Positions 36,243 to 46,141 of a stretch of 64,000 nucleotides of DNA are shown piece by piece (the first letter of the stretch is position 1; each line of letters starts with the position of its first letter). Position numbers and translations under genes: made by a program. The notes under the pieces are model-generated. The model was not told the DNA's origin and made no database searches. It saw only the letters and a program-made list of their open reading frames with translations. The stretch comes from an uncultured Sulfurovum sp. Its GTDB lineage: Bacteria; Campylobacterota; Campylobacteria; Campylobacterales; Sulfurovaceae. The stretch is from contig CACVAU010000044.1 in the NCBI GenBank assembly GCA_902727915.1, positions 46,195 through 110,194 on the forward strand, read 5' to 3'.

Positions 36243-38606
36243 CTATCTTCTTCTTTTATAAAAAATCCACAATAATAAAGCCAATATAATCAGCAATACA
36301 CTTCCTACTTGCACCCAAGCAGAAATCTTTACTGTCTTGTCTAAGATCTTATTATGCTCCTCTTTATCTATCTCCAAACCAGCCATATTTGCCATGTGGT
36401 GCATGGCAGAAATAGCCAAGTCACCTTCTGGAATACTCTCATGACATGCAAAACATGCTCCCTGACGGTCAAGTACAGCACGTTGTTTAGCAGAAAGAGG
36501 GTTAGCTAAAGTCCAATGGTTGTCCACCGTTTGAACTTGTGTTCCATTTTCATCAACCATAACAGAGTAGTCATGTTGTAAATTTGGAATAGCTGGAATC
36601 TGTTCATCCACATTTTTAGGAAGTACTTGACCATCTGCTGTCATAAGATCTACAATGGTTGCTTTAGTTTGATCAGCAAAATATTTTCCACCTTCTATGC
36701 CCATACCCAATGCTTTTTTAGAGGTATGACAAGACTCACAAGTACGTGCTTCTTTTGTAATGGTATGTGGGTTGACCTGTGCCATGGTAATCGCATTTTG
36801 TCCCTCTGCTCCTGCTCCTTCAACATTAGGAATTTTAACAATGTGGTTTTGAAGTAAAGTATTTCCATCTTTACCTATAACGGTGATGGTCGTTTGGCAA
36901 CCAGGAATGGTTGGGGAAACACGTCCTTCACCATTGACAGAAAGTGCTGGGTCTTCCCAACGTAAGTAAGAGCGTGTTTCCGTTACTTTACCATCTACTA
37001 AAAAGTCTTTTAAGGTATCTTCTCCTGAATTACCATGAATATCATGAGCATGAGAGGCAGCTAAATAGTCAGGATTCTGTTTACCTTCTGAATAATCTAT
37101 CTTAACATGACAACCATAACATTGAGGAGCCCATGTGGCATGACAGGTATAGCACTCTAACTTCTGGGTATGCACCTCTATCTTATCCATGGCGACCAAT
37201 GCTTTTTTGGAGAGTTTTTTCTCTTCTTTTAATGCTTTAAGAGGTGTTAATTCAATGTTTTTTCCTGAAGCAAGATGCATCATAATCTTATTGCCATGTC
37301 GTACAGCTTTAGGTAAAGGGTTTCCTCGTGCTGTCACTATAAAACCGTCTCCTTTATCTTTAGGAATAGCACCTTTTTTAAGATACTCAGCCAAAGTAAA
37401 AGTAGTTCCACGTGGCTTACCAGTTTTCTCTTTTAACTCAAATTCATCAGAATAACCAATGGGCAGTTCCCAAGGGTACTTCTTTGTCGTTCCATGACAA
37501 TCCTGACACTCTATCTCAACAGCTCCAAGGTTAGCCCCTGTCATAAAGCCATCGCCATGCAAATCGTTTGAAGTATGACAATCTTGACAAAGCATTCCTT
37601 TTGAGTAATGAATGTCTTCTGTTAAGTGTAAATAACGCTTGGTATGCAGTTTAGGTTGTCCATTACCATCATGATCAAAAGTACCTTGATACTCTGTTTC
37701 CATCAGTCCCTGATAACTCACCCCAATACGCTTACCACGGTTATGACAAGTCGTACAAGTCTCAACAGGTACACCAGAATAATTTATGTCATGCACATTC
37801 ACATGTACTTTACGTGAGGATTGAATTTGATGGGTTAACATATGCCCAGCTTTATCTTTAGGAATAGTAGGATCATTTCCTTCATAAAACCCTTCATTTG
37901 AGTAAGGAATGTGACAAGAAGCACAGCCCATTCCTCTAAAGTCACCTCGACGTTTTCGTCCTTTACCCCCTGTATGACAACGTAAACACTCTTGTCTCAA
38001 ATAAGTGTATACAGAAAGTAAAGGATCCTTTTCTATCTCTTCTGCTGTTGGCGCTTCAGGGATTTTTTTGGACGCTTTAGGAAAAGCTTGTGGCTCCATT
38101 TTTGAAAGTTGATCCATATACTCTTGATAAGTTTTCGTACCCAAACGCTCATGAGGATTTTTAGAGTCATAGTTTGATTCAGTATGGTTGTAACCATCTG
38201 CTTTGCCAAATGACCATAATGCACCATGAATTTTTCCTGCTTCAGTATTCATCAGTGAATTCCATTGAGCTTTAACCTGCTCTTCATGACACATTCCACA
38301 GGTGTTTATGTTTATCCATTGGCTCGTTGGACTTGGGTAAAACTCCTTTGGACCTTTATTTTCTAAAAAGTATTTTAATGTACCAGAATGTGAAATATTT
38401 TTGTCATCACTCTCTGGGTTACCCCCATGACAAACCACACAATCATTCCCTTTAGCCCCTGCTGTTTCAGCTACTCCTAGAATTTCTTGCATCATTTTTG
38501 AAGAGTGATCACGAATATGTTCAATGCCATCATGACATCCAATACAAGAGTTTTTAGCTGATAAAAATAGAGAAAAAAATAAGAGGAGAGAGAGTAGCTT
38601 TTTCAT
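36243..38606 (-). CDS. Dodecahaem cytochrome c, membrane anchored
   Basis: A 787-residue c-type cytochrome with twelve CxxCH haem sites (CIGCH, CVVCH, CGMCH, CLRCH, CASCH, CTTCH, two CQDCH, CYTCH, CYGCH, CESCH, CFACH). It has a Sec signal peptide and one C-terminal helix (VLLIILALLLWIFYK) with a basic KRRR stop-transfer, so it is periplasmic and anchored in the inner membrane. The start is set at 38606 (signal peptide MKKLLSLLLFFSLFLSA, AAAGGA upstream) rather than 38657. It should carry electrons between the quinone pool and a periplasmic acceptor. It does not match the NrfA, OTR or MccA motifs that I know (no CxxCK or CX15CH seen), so no substrate is assigned. Confidence 0.85.
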   Translation of the reverse strand: MKKLLSLLLFFSLFLSAKNSCIGCHDGIEHIRDHSSKMMQEILGVAETAGAKGNDCVVCHGGNPESDDKNISHSGTLKYFLENKGPKEFYPSPTSQWININTCGMCHEEQVKAQWNSLMNTEAGKIHGALWSFGKADGYNHTESNYDSKNPHERLGTKTYQEYMDQLSKMEPQAFPKASKKIPEAPTAEEIEKDPLLSVYTYLRQECLRCHTGGKGRKRRGDFRGMGCASCHIPYSNEGFYEGNDPTIPKDKAGHMLTHQIQSSRKVHVNVHDINYSGVPVETCTTCHNRGKRIGVSYQGLMETEYQGTFDHDGNGQPKLHTKRYLHLTEDIHYSKGMLCQDCHTSNDLHGDGFMTGANLGAVEIECQDCHGTTKKYPWELPIGYSDEFELKEKTGKPRGTTFTLAEYLKKGAIPKDKGDGFIVTARGNPLPKAVRHGNKIMMHLASGKNIELTPLKALKEEKKLSKKALVAMDKIEVHTQKLECYTCHATWAPQCYGCHVKIDYSEGKQNPDYLAASHAHDIHGNSGEDTLKDFLVDGKVTETRSYLRWEDPALSVNGEGRVSPTIPGCQTTITVIGKDGNTLLQNHIVKIPNVEGAGAEGQNAITMAQVNPHTITKEARTCESCHTSKKALGMGIEGGKYFADQTKATIVDLMTADGQVLPKNVDEQIPAIPNLQHDYSVMVDENGTQVQTVDNHWTLANPLSAKQRAVLDRQGACFACHESIPEGDLAISAMHHMANMAGLEIDKEEHNKILDKTVKISAWVQVGSVLLIILALLLWIFYKRRR

Positions 38607-38701
38607 TGAATGTCCTTTATTAGGTGGATTGAAATTAAAGAAGTCATACAAAAGCAATAATCATCACAATAATTAATGATGAAGTTATGATTGCTTTATC
38701 T

Positions 38702-39685
38702 TTAATCAAATAAGGAATATTCTTCTTTAATCTTAGGTAACATTGTTCGGTCAAGCGCATACACAAAGGCATAATTAAAATAAGCATTTTTAAGTATCTC
38801 ACGCGCTTCATCTATATGTTCATACCAATTAGGACGGTCAACCCCATCTACTTTGGTTTTAGGTGGAGTAAGAACAATGGTCTTAACCCATGCACCGTTA
38901 TAACGTACATATTCTCGTGCTTTATAAACATCTTGTAAATTGTCCACAAAAATAGCTACTTTATCACTCTTACTCGGTACCATAATATTCAAAAAGCCAT
39001 CTATAAACACTGGTACAAAATGCTTTGTATACTTGACTCTGTCTAAATCATAAGGTAAATGATGTAAGTCACAAAACTCAACCACACGCTGTAAAATATC
39101 AACATGAAAAGGCGTTATGTCTTTTTCTTGATAAATATATGAGTTAATTTTAAATGTTGTTTTAAATAAAGTATCAGTAATAATCTCACAACTTGCTTCT
39201 TTATTTAAAAGACTTACATCAGGCTTAATGGTTTTCATAAGTTTTTCATCTGTACCAATAAACATCTTAGCTTCTGAATTTAAAATTTTCTCAAAAATTT
39301 TTCGCCACTCATTAGGTAACATTTCAATATTAGATTTTTGCGTCACAATCATCTTCATAAATGAGAGTTCATGTTCTGTAAAAAGGTAAAAACTGGACTC
39401 CCTTGATATCAATACATAGCGTATGAGCTTAAATGCTGCTTTCTCAATGTTATCTACACGAATCCATGCCACTTCTACATCAGTTATGTTTAAAGTACTG
39501 TCTGAATAAATAATGGCATATGCACCATTTTCAATACTTTTTTGAATCTCTTCTGCATCGTTAGAAATAAACAAGTCACCCTCTTCTACTTTTGAGGGAT
39601 AAACCGTCACAGAATTAATGGAGGTAATGGTTGGTTTAGACACAACCTCACCACCTGTTAAATTTAGTAAATCTTCTATTTTCAT
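38702..39685 (-). CDS. Degenerate Mur-ligase-like protein, N-terminal domain only recognisable
   Basis: A 327-residue protein whose first 90 residues resemble the UDP-sugar-binding N-terminal domain of MurE/MurF (INSVTVYPSKVEEGDLFIS, then a helix ending GAYAIIYSD). No Walker-type ATP loop (GTxGKT) is found after it, so it cannot be an ordinary Mur ligase. The C-terminal part is mixed alpha/beta and of unknown function. ATG at 39685 has AGGA about 10 bases before it; TTG at 39694 is an alternative. It follows metG by a few bases on the same strand. Confidence 0.6.
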   Translation of the reverse strand: MKIEDLLNLTGGEVVSKPTITSINSVTVYPSKVEEGDLFISNDAEEIQKSIENGAYAIIYSDSTLNITDVEVAWIRVDNIEKAAFKLIRYVLISRESSFYLFTEHELSFMKMIVTQKSNIEMLPNEWRKIFEKILNSEAKMFIGTDEKLMKTIKPDVSLLNKEASCEIITDTLFKTTFKINSYIYQEKDITPFHVDILQRVVEFCDLHHLPYDLDRVKYTKHFVPVFIDGFLNIMVPSKSDKVAIFVDNLQDVYKAREYVRYNGAWVKTIVLTPPKTKVDGVDRPNWYEHIDEAREILKNAYFNYAFVYALDRTMLPKIKEEYSLFD

Positions 39686-39697
39686 TTTGACCAAGTC

Positions 39698-41683
39698 CTA
39701 ACCTATTGGGGTTCCATTTTCTTTTGGCTTCTCTGGACGTACCATACATAAACCATCTTTATCTTTAGCTGCAAGTAACATTCCTTGACTAAGCATTCCC
39801 ATAAGTTTAGCAGGTTTCAAATTAGCAACCACACATACTTGTGTATTTAACATCTCTTGGGCTGAATACCACTCTTTTATCCCAGCTACTACTTGTCTAG
39901 GCTCATCTTCACCGACATCTACTTGAAGTAAAAGCAGTTTTTTACTTTTTGGAACTTCTTCTGCTTTCACAACTGTTCCCACTTTAAGTGAAGTAGCAAA
40001 GAATTGGTCAATCCCAATAAGTGCTACCCCTTCAGCAGGTTCAGAACTTTTATTTTTGTTGGCTTTCTTAGCTTCTTTTTCAGCTTTCTTTTTTACTTCA
40101 GCTTCTTCTTGTTCTTTTTTCAAGGCTTCTAAACGTGCATCTACTAAAAGTTCCTCTTCAATTCTTGGGAAAAGTGGTTCACGCTTCTCTGTTGTAAATG
40201 GTGCTAAAATTCCACCATCTTTTAAAATATTTTGAAAAGTTTGAGGTGTAATCTCAAAACCTAATGCATTACAAACTGTAGTTGTGGTTGCAGGCATAAC
40301 AGCATGAAGCATAAGTGAAACTTTTGCCAAGATAGTAGCAATAAGCCCGTTTAATGCCATAGTCTCTTCTGTTTTACCCTCTTTGATCATCGTCCAAGGT
40401 TGGTACTTGTCAATGGCTCTGTTTGCTACAGTAAGTGGTCTCCAAAGCTCTTCTAAGAAACGGTGTAATTGCAGTTCAAAAATCATTGGTTCTAACTTCG
40501 ATAATGAAACGTCCATTTCATCTAACTCTGCTTGATAGTATTTAGAAACCAAGTCACACTCAACTCTACCTTCAAAGTACTTACCACTCATACCAATTAA
40601 ACGGTTTAACAAGTTCCCAAGGTCATTTCCAAGGTCAGAGTTAATTCGGTCGATTAATGCTCTTTGAGAAAAGTCACCGTCTCCACCAAATGGTACTTCG
40701 CGAAGCATAAAGTAACGGAAGTTTTCTAAACCATAAGCGTCTGCAACCTCTTTAGGGTTTACCACATTTCCTTTTGACTTTGACATCTTTTCGCCATTAC
40801 GTGTCCACCAACCATGCGCACCAATGTGTTTTGGTAATGGTAAATCCAAACTCATTAAAAATGCTGGCCAATAGATAGCATGGAAACGTAAAATATCTTT
40901 TCCGATTAAATGCACTCTTGCTGGCCAATTATCCATATCAGCATCGTCTGTACCATAACCCAATGCTGTTACATAATTCATAAGCGCATCTAACCAAACA
41001 TACATTACGTGCTTAGGATCATTAAAATCTTCTGGAAGCTTTACACCCCAATCGAATGAAGTTCTAGTTATAGAAAGGTCATTTAGCCCACCTTCTACAA
41101 AACGAATTACTTCATTTCTTTTACTCTTTGGTAAGATACAGTCTGAATTATCTTCATACCAAGCAAGAAGTTTGTCTTCATAAGCCGAAAGCTTAAAAAA
41201 GTAACTCTCTTCTTCCACAATTGAAGTACTCTTTCCACAGTCTGGACAAAACTCATCATCTACTAATTGTGTCTCAGGGAAAAATGTCTCACAAGGAATA
41301 CAGTAATGCCCTGAATAACTATCTTTATAAATATCACCGTTGTTATGCATGGTAGAAAATGCTTTTTGAACCCCTTTTTTGTGGTCAGCATCGGTTGTAC
41401 GAATAAACTTGTCATAAGAGATGTCAAAGTCATCCCAAAGGTCTTTAAAGGTTTTTGAAATCTCATCAGCATACGCTTGAGTTTCTTTACCTCTTTTTTT
41501 AGCAGCTTCTTCAATCTTTTGACCATGTTCATCGGTACCTGTTAAAAAGAAAGTCTCTTCTCCAATAAGACGAGAATAACGTGCCAAAGTATCAGCAATA
41601 ATAGTAGTATAAGCATGTCCAATATGAGCAACATCGTTAACGTAGTAAATAGGGGTAGTAATATATGATTTTTGACAAGACAT
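39698..41683 (-). CDS. metG: Methionyl-tRNA synthetase MetG
   Basis: Class I synthetase charging tRNA-Met. HIGH appears as HIGHAYTT and KMSKS as KMSKSKG. Two CxxC pairs in the connective region (CIPC and CPDC) bind zinc. The C-terminal ~100 residues (FFATSLKVGTVVKAEEVPKS onward) form the EMAP/Trbp111-like tRNA-binding and dimerisation domain, preceded by a Lys/Glu-rich linker. At 661 residues it is full length. Confidence 0.97.
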   Translation of the reverse strand: MSCQKSYITTPIYYVNDVAHIGHAYTTIIADTLARYSRLIGEETFFLTGTDEHGQKIEEAAKKRGKETQAYADEISKTFKDLWDDFDISYDKFIRTTDADHKKGVQKAFSTMHNNGDIYKDSYSGHYCIPCETFFPETQLVDDEFCPDCGKSTSIVEEESYFFKLSAYEDKLLAWYEDNSDCILPKSKRNEVIRFVEGGLNDLSITRTSFDWGVKLPEDFNDPKHVMYVWLDALMNYVTALGYGTDDADMDNWPARVHLIGKDILRFHAIYWPAFLMSLDLPLPKHIGAHGWWTRNGEKMSKSKGNVVNPKEVADAYGLENFRYFMLREVPFGGDGDFSQRALIDRINSDLGNDLGNLLNRLIGMSGKYFEGRVECDLVSKYYQAELDEMDVSLSKLEPMIFELQLHRFLEELWRPLTVANRAIDKYQPWTMIKEGKTEETMALNGLIATILAKVSLMLHAVMPATTTTVCNALGFEITPQTFQNILKDGGILAPFTTEKREPLFPRIEEELLVDARLEALKKEQEEAEVKKKAEKEAKKANKNKSSEPAEGVALIGIDQFFATSLKVGTVVKAEEVPKSKKLLLLQVDVGEDEPRQVVAGIKEWYSAQEMLNTQVCVVANLKPAKLMGMLSQGMLLAAKDKDGLCMVRPEKPKENGTPIG

Positions 41684-41916
41684 TAGTAGTGTTCCTTAAA
41701 CAAATGAGTTTAGTTATTACCCTAAAGTAATATTTTTGGGTATTTTAGCGAAATTTTGCTTGGTTTATTTAAGAAAAAAAAATTATTAAAAGCTTAATAG
41801 ATTTATCTAATTTATTTTGCACTCTTATCATTTCATTATATTTATATATAATAAAAACATTCTATTATTCTAAGTTCAGGAAATAGAATAATTAATATAA
41901 ACAAAAAGGATAAAGA

Positions 41917-43962
41917 ATGAGAGAAAATCATATTTTCACAAAGTCACTAGTAGTAATGACTTTACTCTTTGGTACAGCATCTGCTTCTATGGAAAGTGAC
42001 TTTAATGGTGATACTAGGCCTGACATGTTAGTCAAAAATACAGATAATAACCGAGTAACAGCTTGGTTAAACACCCCTTCAGGAACCGTATCACAATTCA
42101 TTAAAGCCTTACCAGAAGGTGTTCAACTTATTGGAACAGCGAATGTTAATGGTGATACCCATACAGATATTATCACCCTAAACACCAGCAATGGTAGAGT
42201 GAATGCTTGGGTAAACACTAACTCAGGAACAACGACACAATATTTAAAAACATTACCAGAAGGTGTACATATTACAGGAATGGCTGATATGGATGGTGAC
42301 GGTAACAGTGACATTATCGTTGAAAATATGAATAATGGACGTATCAATGCTTGGCTTAATACCGATTCTGGAACAATAACGGAATATTTAAAAACATTAC
42401 CAAGCAATGTTAATATTGCTGGGCATGGTGATTTTAATGGAGATGATAAACCTGACTTATTGGTTCATAATAGTACCAATGGACGTGTGAATGCATGGCT
42501 TAATATGGACAGTGGCATTACAACCCAATACATTAAAACCTTAGATTCAGGAGTCGAAATAATAGGAACTGGCGATATCGATGGAAATGGTTGGACTGAT
42601 ATAGTAGTTAAAAATACCAACAATGGACGTGTCAATGCTTGGCTCAATAGTGAAAATGGAGCTACTACTCACTTTATAAACTCAGGAACAGAAAGCATAG
42701 AAACCGTCGCCATCGCAGATATTGATGCTGATGGAAATGATGACATCATCATAAAAAATACCTCCAATGGACGACTCAATGCTTGGCTAAATACTGATAG
42801 TGGTACACAAACACACTACATTAAAACCTTAAGTGCAGAGGTTCAAATTGTTGGTTTAGGCGATGCTAATGGAGATGATCGTACCGACATAATTGTTCAA
42901 AATACGCAAAATGGACGTGTTAATGGTTGGTTAAATACTGCCCAAGGTACTGTTGTCCAACACATTAAAGCATTGGGTAGTGACCAAGTAGTTGTTTCTC
43001 CATTTATTGAAATGGAAACACCTGTAAGCATAGAAGAGCAAATTACTGAACGACATAACTTTTATAGAAATTTAGAATTTTCAGACAGTAACTTGACATG
43101 GGATAATGATTTAGCTGCTGAAGCACAAGCATGGGCTGACTACTTAGCTACTAACTATACCAAAGCCCACCATGATGCTGGTACCTCTCCACATGCTTCA
43201 GTTTTTCAAGCAGATCAACATGATCATGATGATCATACTGATGGTGAAAACATAGCATGGGGTACACAACTTGTCTATCTCACAGCCTCCCCTGTTGATA
43301 TTTCAACACCTAACACAGCTACTAATGGTGCTGTAGATTTATGGGCTAATGAAAAAGCATACTATGATTATGCCACTAATGCAACAACTGTTCCAGGAGA
43401 AGCTGTAGGACATTACACCCAAATAGCTTGGCAAAAAACAAGAAAAGTAGGTTGTGGAAAAGCAACAGTTCAAGATGAAAATTTAGGTGGAGAACAAGTT
43501 GTTTGTAGATATGCATCAGCAGGAAACTATGTAGGTCAAAAACCTTATTGTACAGAATACAGTTTAGCACCTTATTATACAGATAATACACTAATGTTTA
43601 CTCCTGAAATGCTTGAAAATAATTCTTTCAACAATACAAAAATTATTGAAGATAGATTGAACTGTCTTGTCAATGAAGTTAATACAGAAACCTTATCATT
43701 TGGTCTATCTGGTAATGGAACATTTCACTCATTTGACTTTTTTAATAATGGAGGATATGTAGTCAATTTTGTCTTTACAAGTACCATTGACAATGGTGTT
43801 CTCATGATGGAAGGTGATGTGAATGGGTTCAATTCAGTAATGTCCCTCAAACTAATTGGTGAAGATGCAATGTACTATTATGCTGAAGCTACTTGGTCTT
43901 TAGATAGTACTAATGATGGATACAGACGATCTTCAATCTTTAAGCTTTTAAAATCATCATAA
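41917..43962 (+). CDS. Secreted CAP-domain protein with seven FG-GAP/VCBS-type repeats
   Basis: A 681-residue exported protein. After a signal peptide, residues about 25-360 hold seven 48-residue repeats, each with an NGRVNAWLN strand and a D-x-[DN]-G-[DN]-x-x-x-D calcium loop (for example DMDGDGNSD). Residues about 370-545 form a CAP/SCP-PR1 domain: ERHNFYRNLE, the AHHDAG histidine, GENIAWG, VGHYTQIAW and CRYASAGNYVGQ. The last 120 residues are an unassigned beta-rich domain. CAP proteins are extracellular with varied roles; the repeats suggest a beta-propeller adhesive or carbohydrate-binding face. It is monocistronic, with about 230 bases upstream containing a TATAAT-type box near 41850. 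Confidence 0.85.
   Translation: MRENHIFTKSLVVMTLLFGTASASMESDFNGDTRPDMLVKNTDNNRVTAWLNTPSGTVSQFIKALPEGVQLIGTANVNGDTHTDIITLNTSNGRVNAWVNTNSGTTTQYLKTLPEGVHITGMADMDGDGNSDIIVENMNNGRINAWLNTDSGTITEYLKTLPSNVNIAGHGDFNGDDKPDLLVHNSTNGRVNAWLNMDSGITTQYIKTLDSGVEIIGTGDIDGNGWTDIVVKNTNNGRVNAWLNSENGATTHFINSGTESIETVAIADIDADGNDDIIIKNTSNGRLNAWLNTDSGTQTHYIKTLSAEVQIVGLGDANGDDRTDIIVQNTQNGRVNGWLNTAQGTVVQHIKALGSDQVVVSPFIEMETPVSIEEQITERHNFYRNLEFSDSNLTWDNDLAAEAQAWADYLATNYTKAHHDAGTSPHASVFQADQHDHDDHTDGENIAWGTQLVYLTASPVDISTPNTATNGAVDLWANEKAYYDYATNATTVPGEAVGHYTQIAWQKTRKVGCGKATVQDENLGGEQVVCRYASAGNYVGQKPYCTEYSLAPYYTDNTLMFTPEMLENNSFNNTKIIEDRLNCLVNEVNTETLSFGLSGNGTFHSFDFFNNGGYVVNFVFTSTIDNGVLMMEGDVNGFNSVMSLKLIGEDAMYYYAEATWSLDSTNDGYRRSSIFKLLKSS
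41998..43010. repeat. Tandem 144-bp coding repeats (seven units)
   Basis: Seven units of about 144 bp encode the 48-residue repeats of the CAP protein, recognisable by the recurring AATGGACGTGTSAATGCTTGG-type core. Units have drifted at synonymous and non-synonymous sites, so they are old duplications and not an assembly artefact. Confidence 0.75.
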
Positions 43963-43997
43963 TTTAAAATTCTTAAAATTTTCTTTAAAGCGTTTAG

Positions 43998-44028
43998 AAA
44001 GGGTTTAACAAAAATAGTTAAACTCTTT
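43998..44028 (+). terminator. Hairpin after the CAP-domain gene
   Basis: AAAGGGTTTAAC (43998-44009) pairs with GTTAAACTCTTT (44017-44028) over 12 positions with one G-U, loop AAAAATA. It lies 36 bases after the CAP gene stop. The sequence after it is A-rich with few Ts, so termination efficiency is uncertain. Confidence 0.45.
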
Positions 44029-44052
44029 AAAATAATTTAAAGGAAATATATT

Positions 44053-45783
44053 TTGAAACTACTCCTCATAACTTTACTCTCATTCATAACTCTTTCTGCT
44101 CAAACCCTTCAAACACCTCAATTTAACGCTGAACTTTTTGAAAGAGCCAAAAAAGAAAATAAAATTATTGTTATGGATTTAGAAGCTGTTTGGTGTCATT
44201 GGTGTCATGTCATGGATCAAACTACTTACCAAGATAAAAAAGTTTTAGCCCTTTTGGAAAAACATTTTATTTTTGTTAAAGTTGACCATGATGCACGACC
44301 TGACTTAGCACAGCGTTACCGTGAATATGGTTGGCCTGCAACCATTTTTTTTAATGGTGATGGTCAAGAAATTGTTAAACGTACAGGTTACATAGCTCCT
44401 AATCAAATGGCAAATCTTCTAAATGCCATTGTTAAAGACCCCTCACCTGAAGAAGAGTCTAAAGAAGTACAAAACTTTACACAAAAATCTTCATTAACTA
44501 AAGAACTCACACAAATACTTCAAAAAAGACATGATGACTACTATGATAGTAAACTTGGTGGATTAAAATCAAGTCAAAAATACCTTGAAATCGATGCCAT
44601 AGAATATGCCATGAACCAAGCACTTCATGGTGATAAAGCACAAAGTCAACGTGCTAAAAAAACTTTAGATGCTGCCATTGGACTCATTGACCCTGTTTGG
44701 GGTGGTGCTTATCAATACTCAACTCATGGTGATTGGGAACATGCACATTATGAAAAAATTATGCGTACCCAAACACGTTACATTAAAACTTACGCCTTAG
44801 CAGCCAAACAATTTAATGAACCTAAATATTTAGAAGCTTCAAAAAAAGTAGCTAGCTATATGTTTAGATTTTTACAAAGTCCAGAAGGTGCTTTTTATGT
44901 TTCACAAGATGCTGATTTAGAACAAGGAACAAAAGCCCATGACTATTTTACTTATAACAATGAAAAACGCCTTTCACTTGGTATTCCGAGAATTGACAAA
45001 CATCTTTATGCCTCATCACAAGGTGGTATGATAGAAGGATTAATCTATTTATATGAAGCCTCTAAGAATGAAAAATACCTAAATGAAGCACTTAGAGCCA
45101 TTAATTGGACTTTTTCTAAGCGTTTGGTAAGAGGTGGTGGATTTTCACATGATAAAGATACAAGCATTCTCTATTTAGATGACAACATTAAAATGGGAAA
45201 AGCACTCTTAGCACTCTATCGTTCCACAGGTGAAGCACGTTGGCTTATCCAAGCTGTTCAATTAGGTAAATTTATAGAAAAAAAGTTTAAAGCACCTAAA
45301 GCTGGAATTTTAACAGCAACAGATAATGGTACGCCCATTAAACCTGTAAGACAATTAGATGAAAACATTCAATCTGCACGATTCATGAATCTTTTAGCCC
45401 ATTATTCTGGTAAAGAAAGATACAAAAAATTTGCCCAACATATTATGAAGTACCTCACAACAGAGACAGTATCCCTGAGAAGAATTACCGAAGCAGGTAT
45501 TTTACTCGCTGATTATGAACTAAACAATGACCCCCTCCATTTAACTGTTAATGGAGACTTTTCTAAAGCAGAAACAAAAGCACTCAAAGAAGTAGCACTT
45601 AAAAATGCCTCGTGGTACAGCCGAATTGATTTAATTGATCTTAATCAAGCTCCTAGCTACAACCAAGATATTACTTATCCAAAAACCAATAAGCCTACAG
45701 CATTTATCTGTACCCAATCACAATGTTCTTACCCTCTTTTTACAGCCAAAGAGTTTCAAGAAATCATTGAAAAGTTTAACTAA
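44053..45783 (+). CDS. Exported DUF255 (YyaL-like) thioredoxin-fold protein
   Basis: A 576-residue protein of the DUF255/YyaL/SPATA20 group. It has a Sec signal peptide (LLLITLLSFITLSA), a thioredoxin-like domain with WCHWCHVMD in place of WCGPC, then an alpha/alpha-toroid-like C-terminal part (about 160-560) as found in glycosidase-related members. Most bacterial DUF255 proteins are cytoplasmic and longer; this one appears to be periplasmic. The start is TTG at 44053 with AAGGAAA upstream. The function of the family is not settled. Confidence 0.82.
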   Translation: MKLLLITLLSFITLSAQTLQTPQFNAELFERAKKENKIIVMDLEAVWCHWCHVMDQTTYQDKKVLALLEKHFIFVKVDHDARPDLAQRYREYGWPATIFFNGDGQEIVKRTGYIAPNQMANLLNAIVKDPSPEEESKEVQNFTQKSSLTKELTQILQKRHDDYYDSKLGGLKSSQKYLEIDAIEYAMNQALHGDKAQSQRAKKTLDAAIGLIDPVWGGAYQYSTHGDWEHAHYEKIMRTQTRYIKTYALAAKQFNEPKYLEASKKVASYMFRFLQSPEGAFYVSQDADLEQGTKAHDYFTYNNEKRLSLGIPRIDKHLYASSQGGMIEGLIYLYEASKNEKYLNEALRAINWTFSKRLVRGGGFSHDKDTSILYLDDNIKMGKALLALYRSTGEARWLIQAVQLGKFIEKKFKAPKAGILTATDNGTPIKPVRQLDENIQSARFMNLLAHYSGKERYKKFAQHIMKYLTTETVSLRRITEAGILLADYELNNDPLHLTVNGDFSKAETKALKEVALKNASWYSRIDLIDLNQAPSYNQDITYPKTNKPTAFICTQSQCSYPLFTAKEFQEIIEKFN

Positions 45784-45787
45784 AAAA

Positions 45788-46141
45788 CTATTTTAAATTA
45801 TCTTTGGGATTATACAAATCCCAATAAATATCAATGGCTTCATCTAATTGAGTAGAGTTTAACTCACTTGGATCTTTAACTGAAAAGTCTGTAATAAATG
45901 AACTACCAATTAAAGACTTCTCTTCAGTAGGATTTTGTAAAAACTCTTTAAGAGAAACCTTAAAACTAAGTTCTACACTGTGTGTTTTTAAATAAAGCAT
46001 AAACATTTTTTCCAATGTTGCAGGTTGATATTGGTGACAATCAACACAAACATTTTGATAAACATTTGAGCCTGAATGTAACCCAAGGGTCAAAACCATA
46101 AATATACTTATGATTTTTAATAAAATTTTTCTATGCATCAA
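45788..46141 (-). CDS. Small mono-haem c-type protein
   Basis: A 117-residue exported protein with a signal peptide and one haem site, CVDCHQYQP, soon after the predicted cleavage point. The remainder is helical with no clear distal methionine consensus. Its 5' end overlaps the histidine kinase 3' end by 11 bases, so it belongs to the same transcript as the two-component pair and could be its redox input or output. ATG at 46141 or 46138 may be used. Confidence 0.7.
   Translation of the reverse strand: MMHRKILLKIISIFMVLTLGLHSGSNVYQNVCVDCHQYQPATLEKMFMLYLKTHSVELSFKVSLKEFLQNPTEEKSLIGSSFITDFSVKDPSELNSTQLDEAIDIYWDLYNPKDNLK

Noticed and set aside
41998..43010. Repeat array as CRISPR or assembly duplication
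   Set aside because: Repeats are 144 bp, in frame, coding and diverged; there are no spacers.
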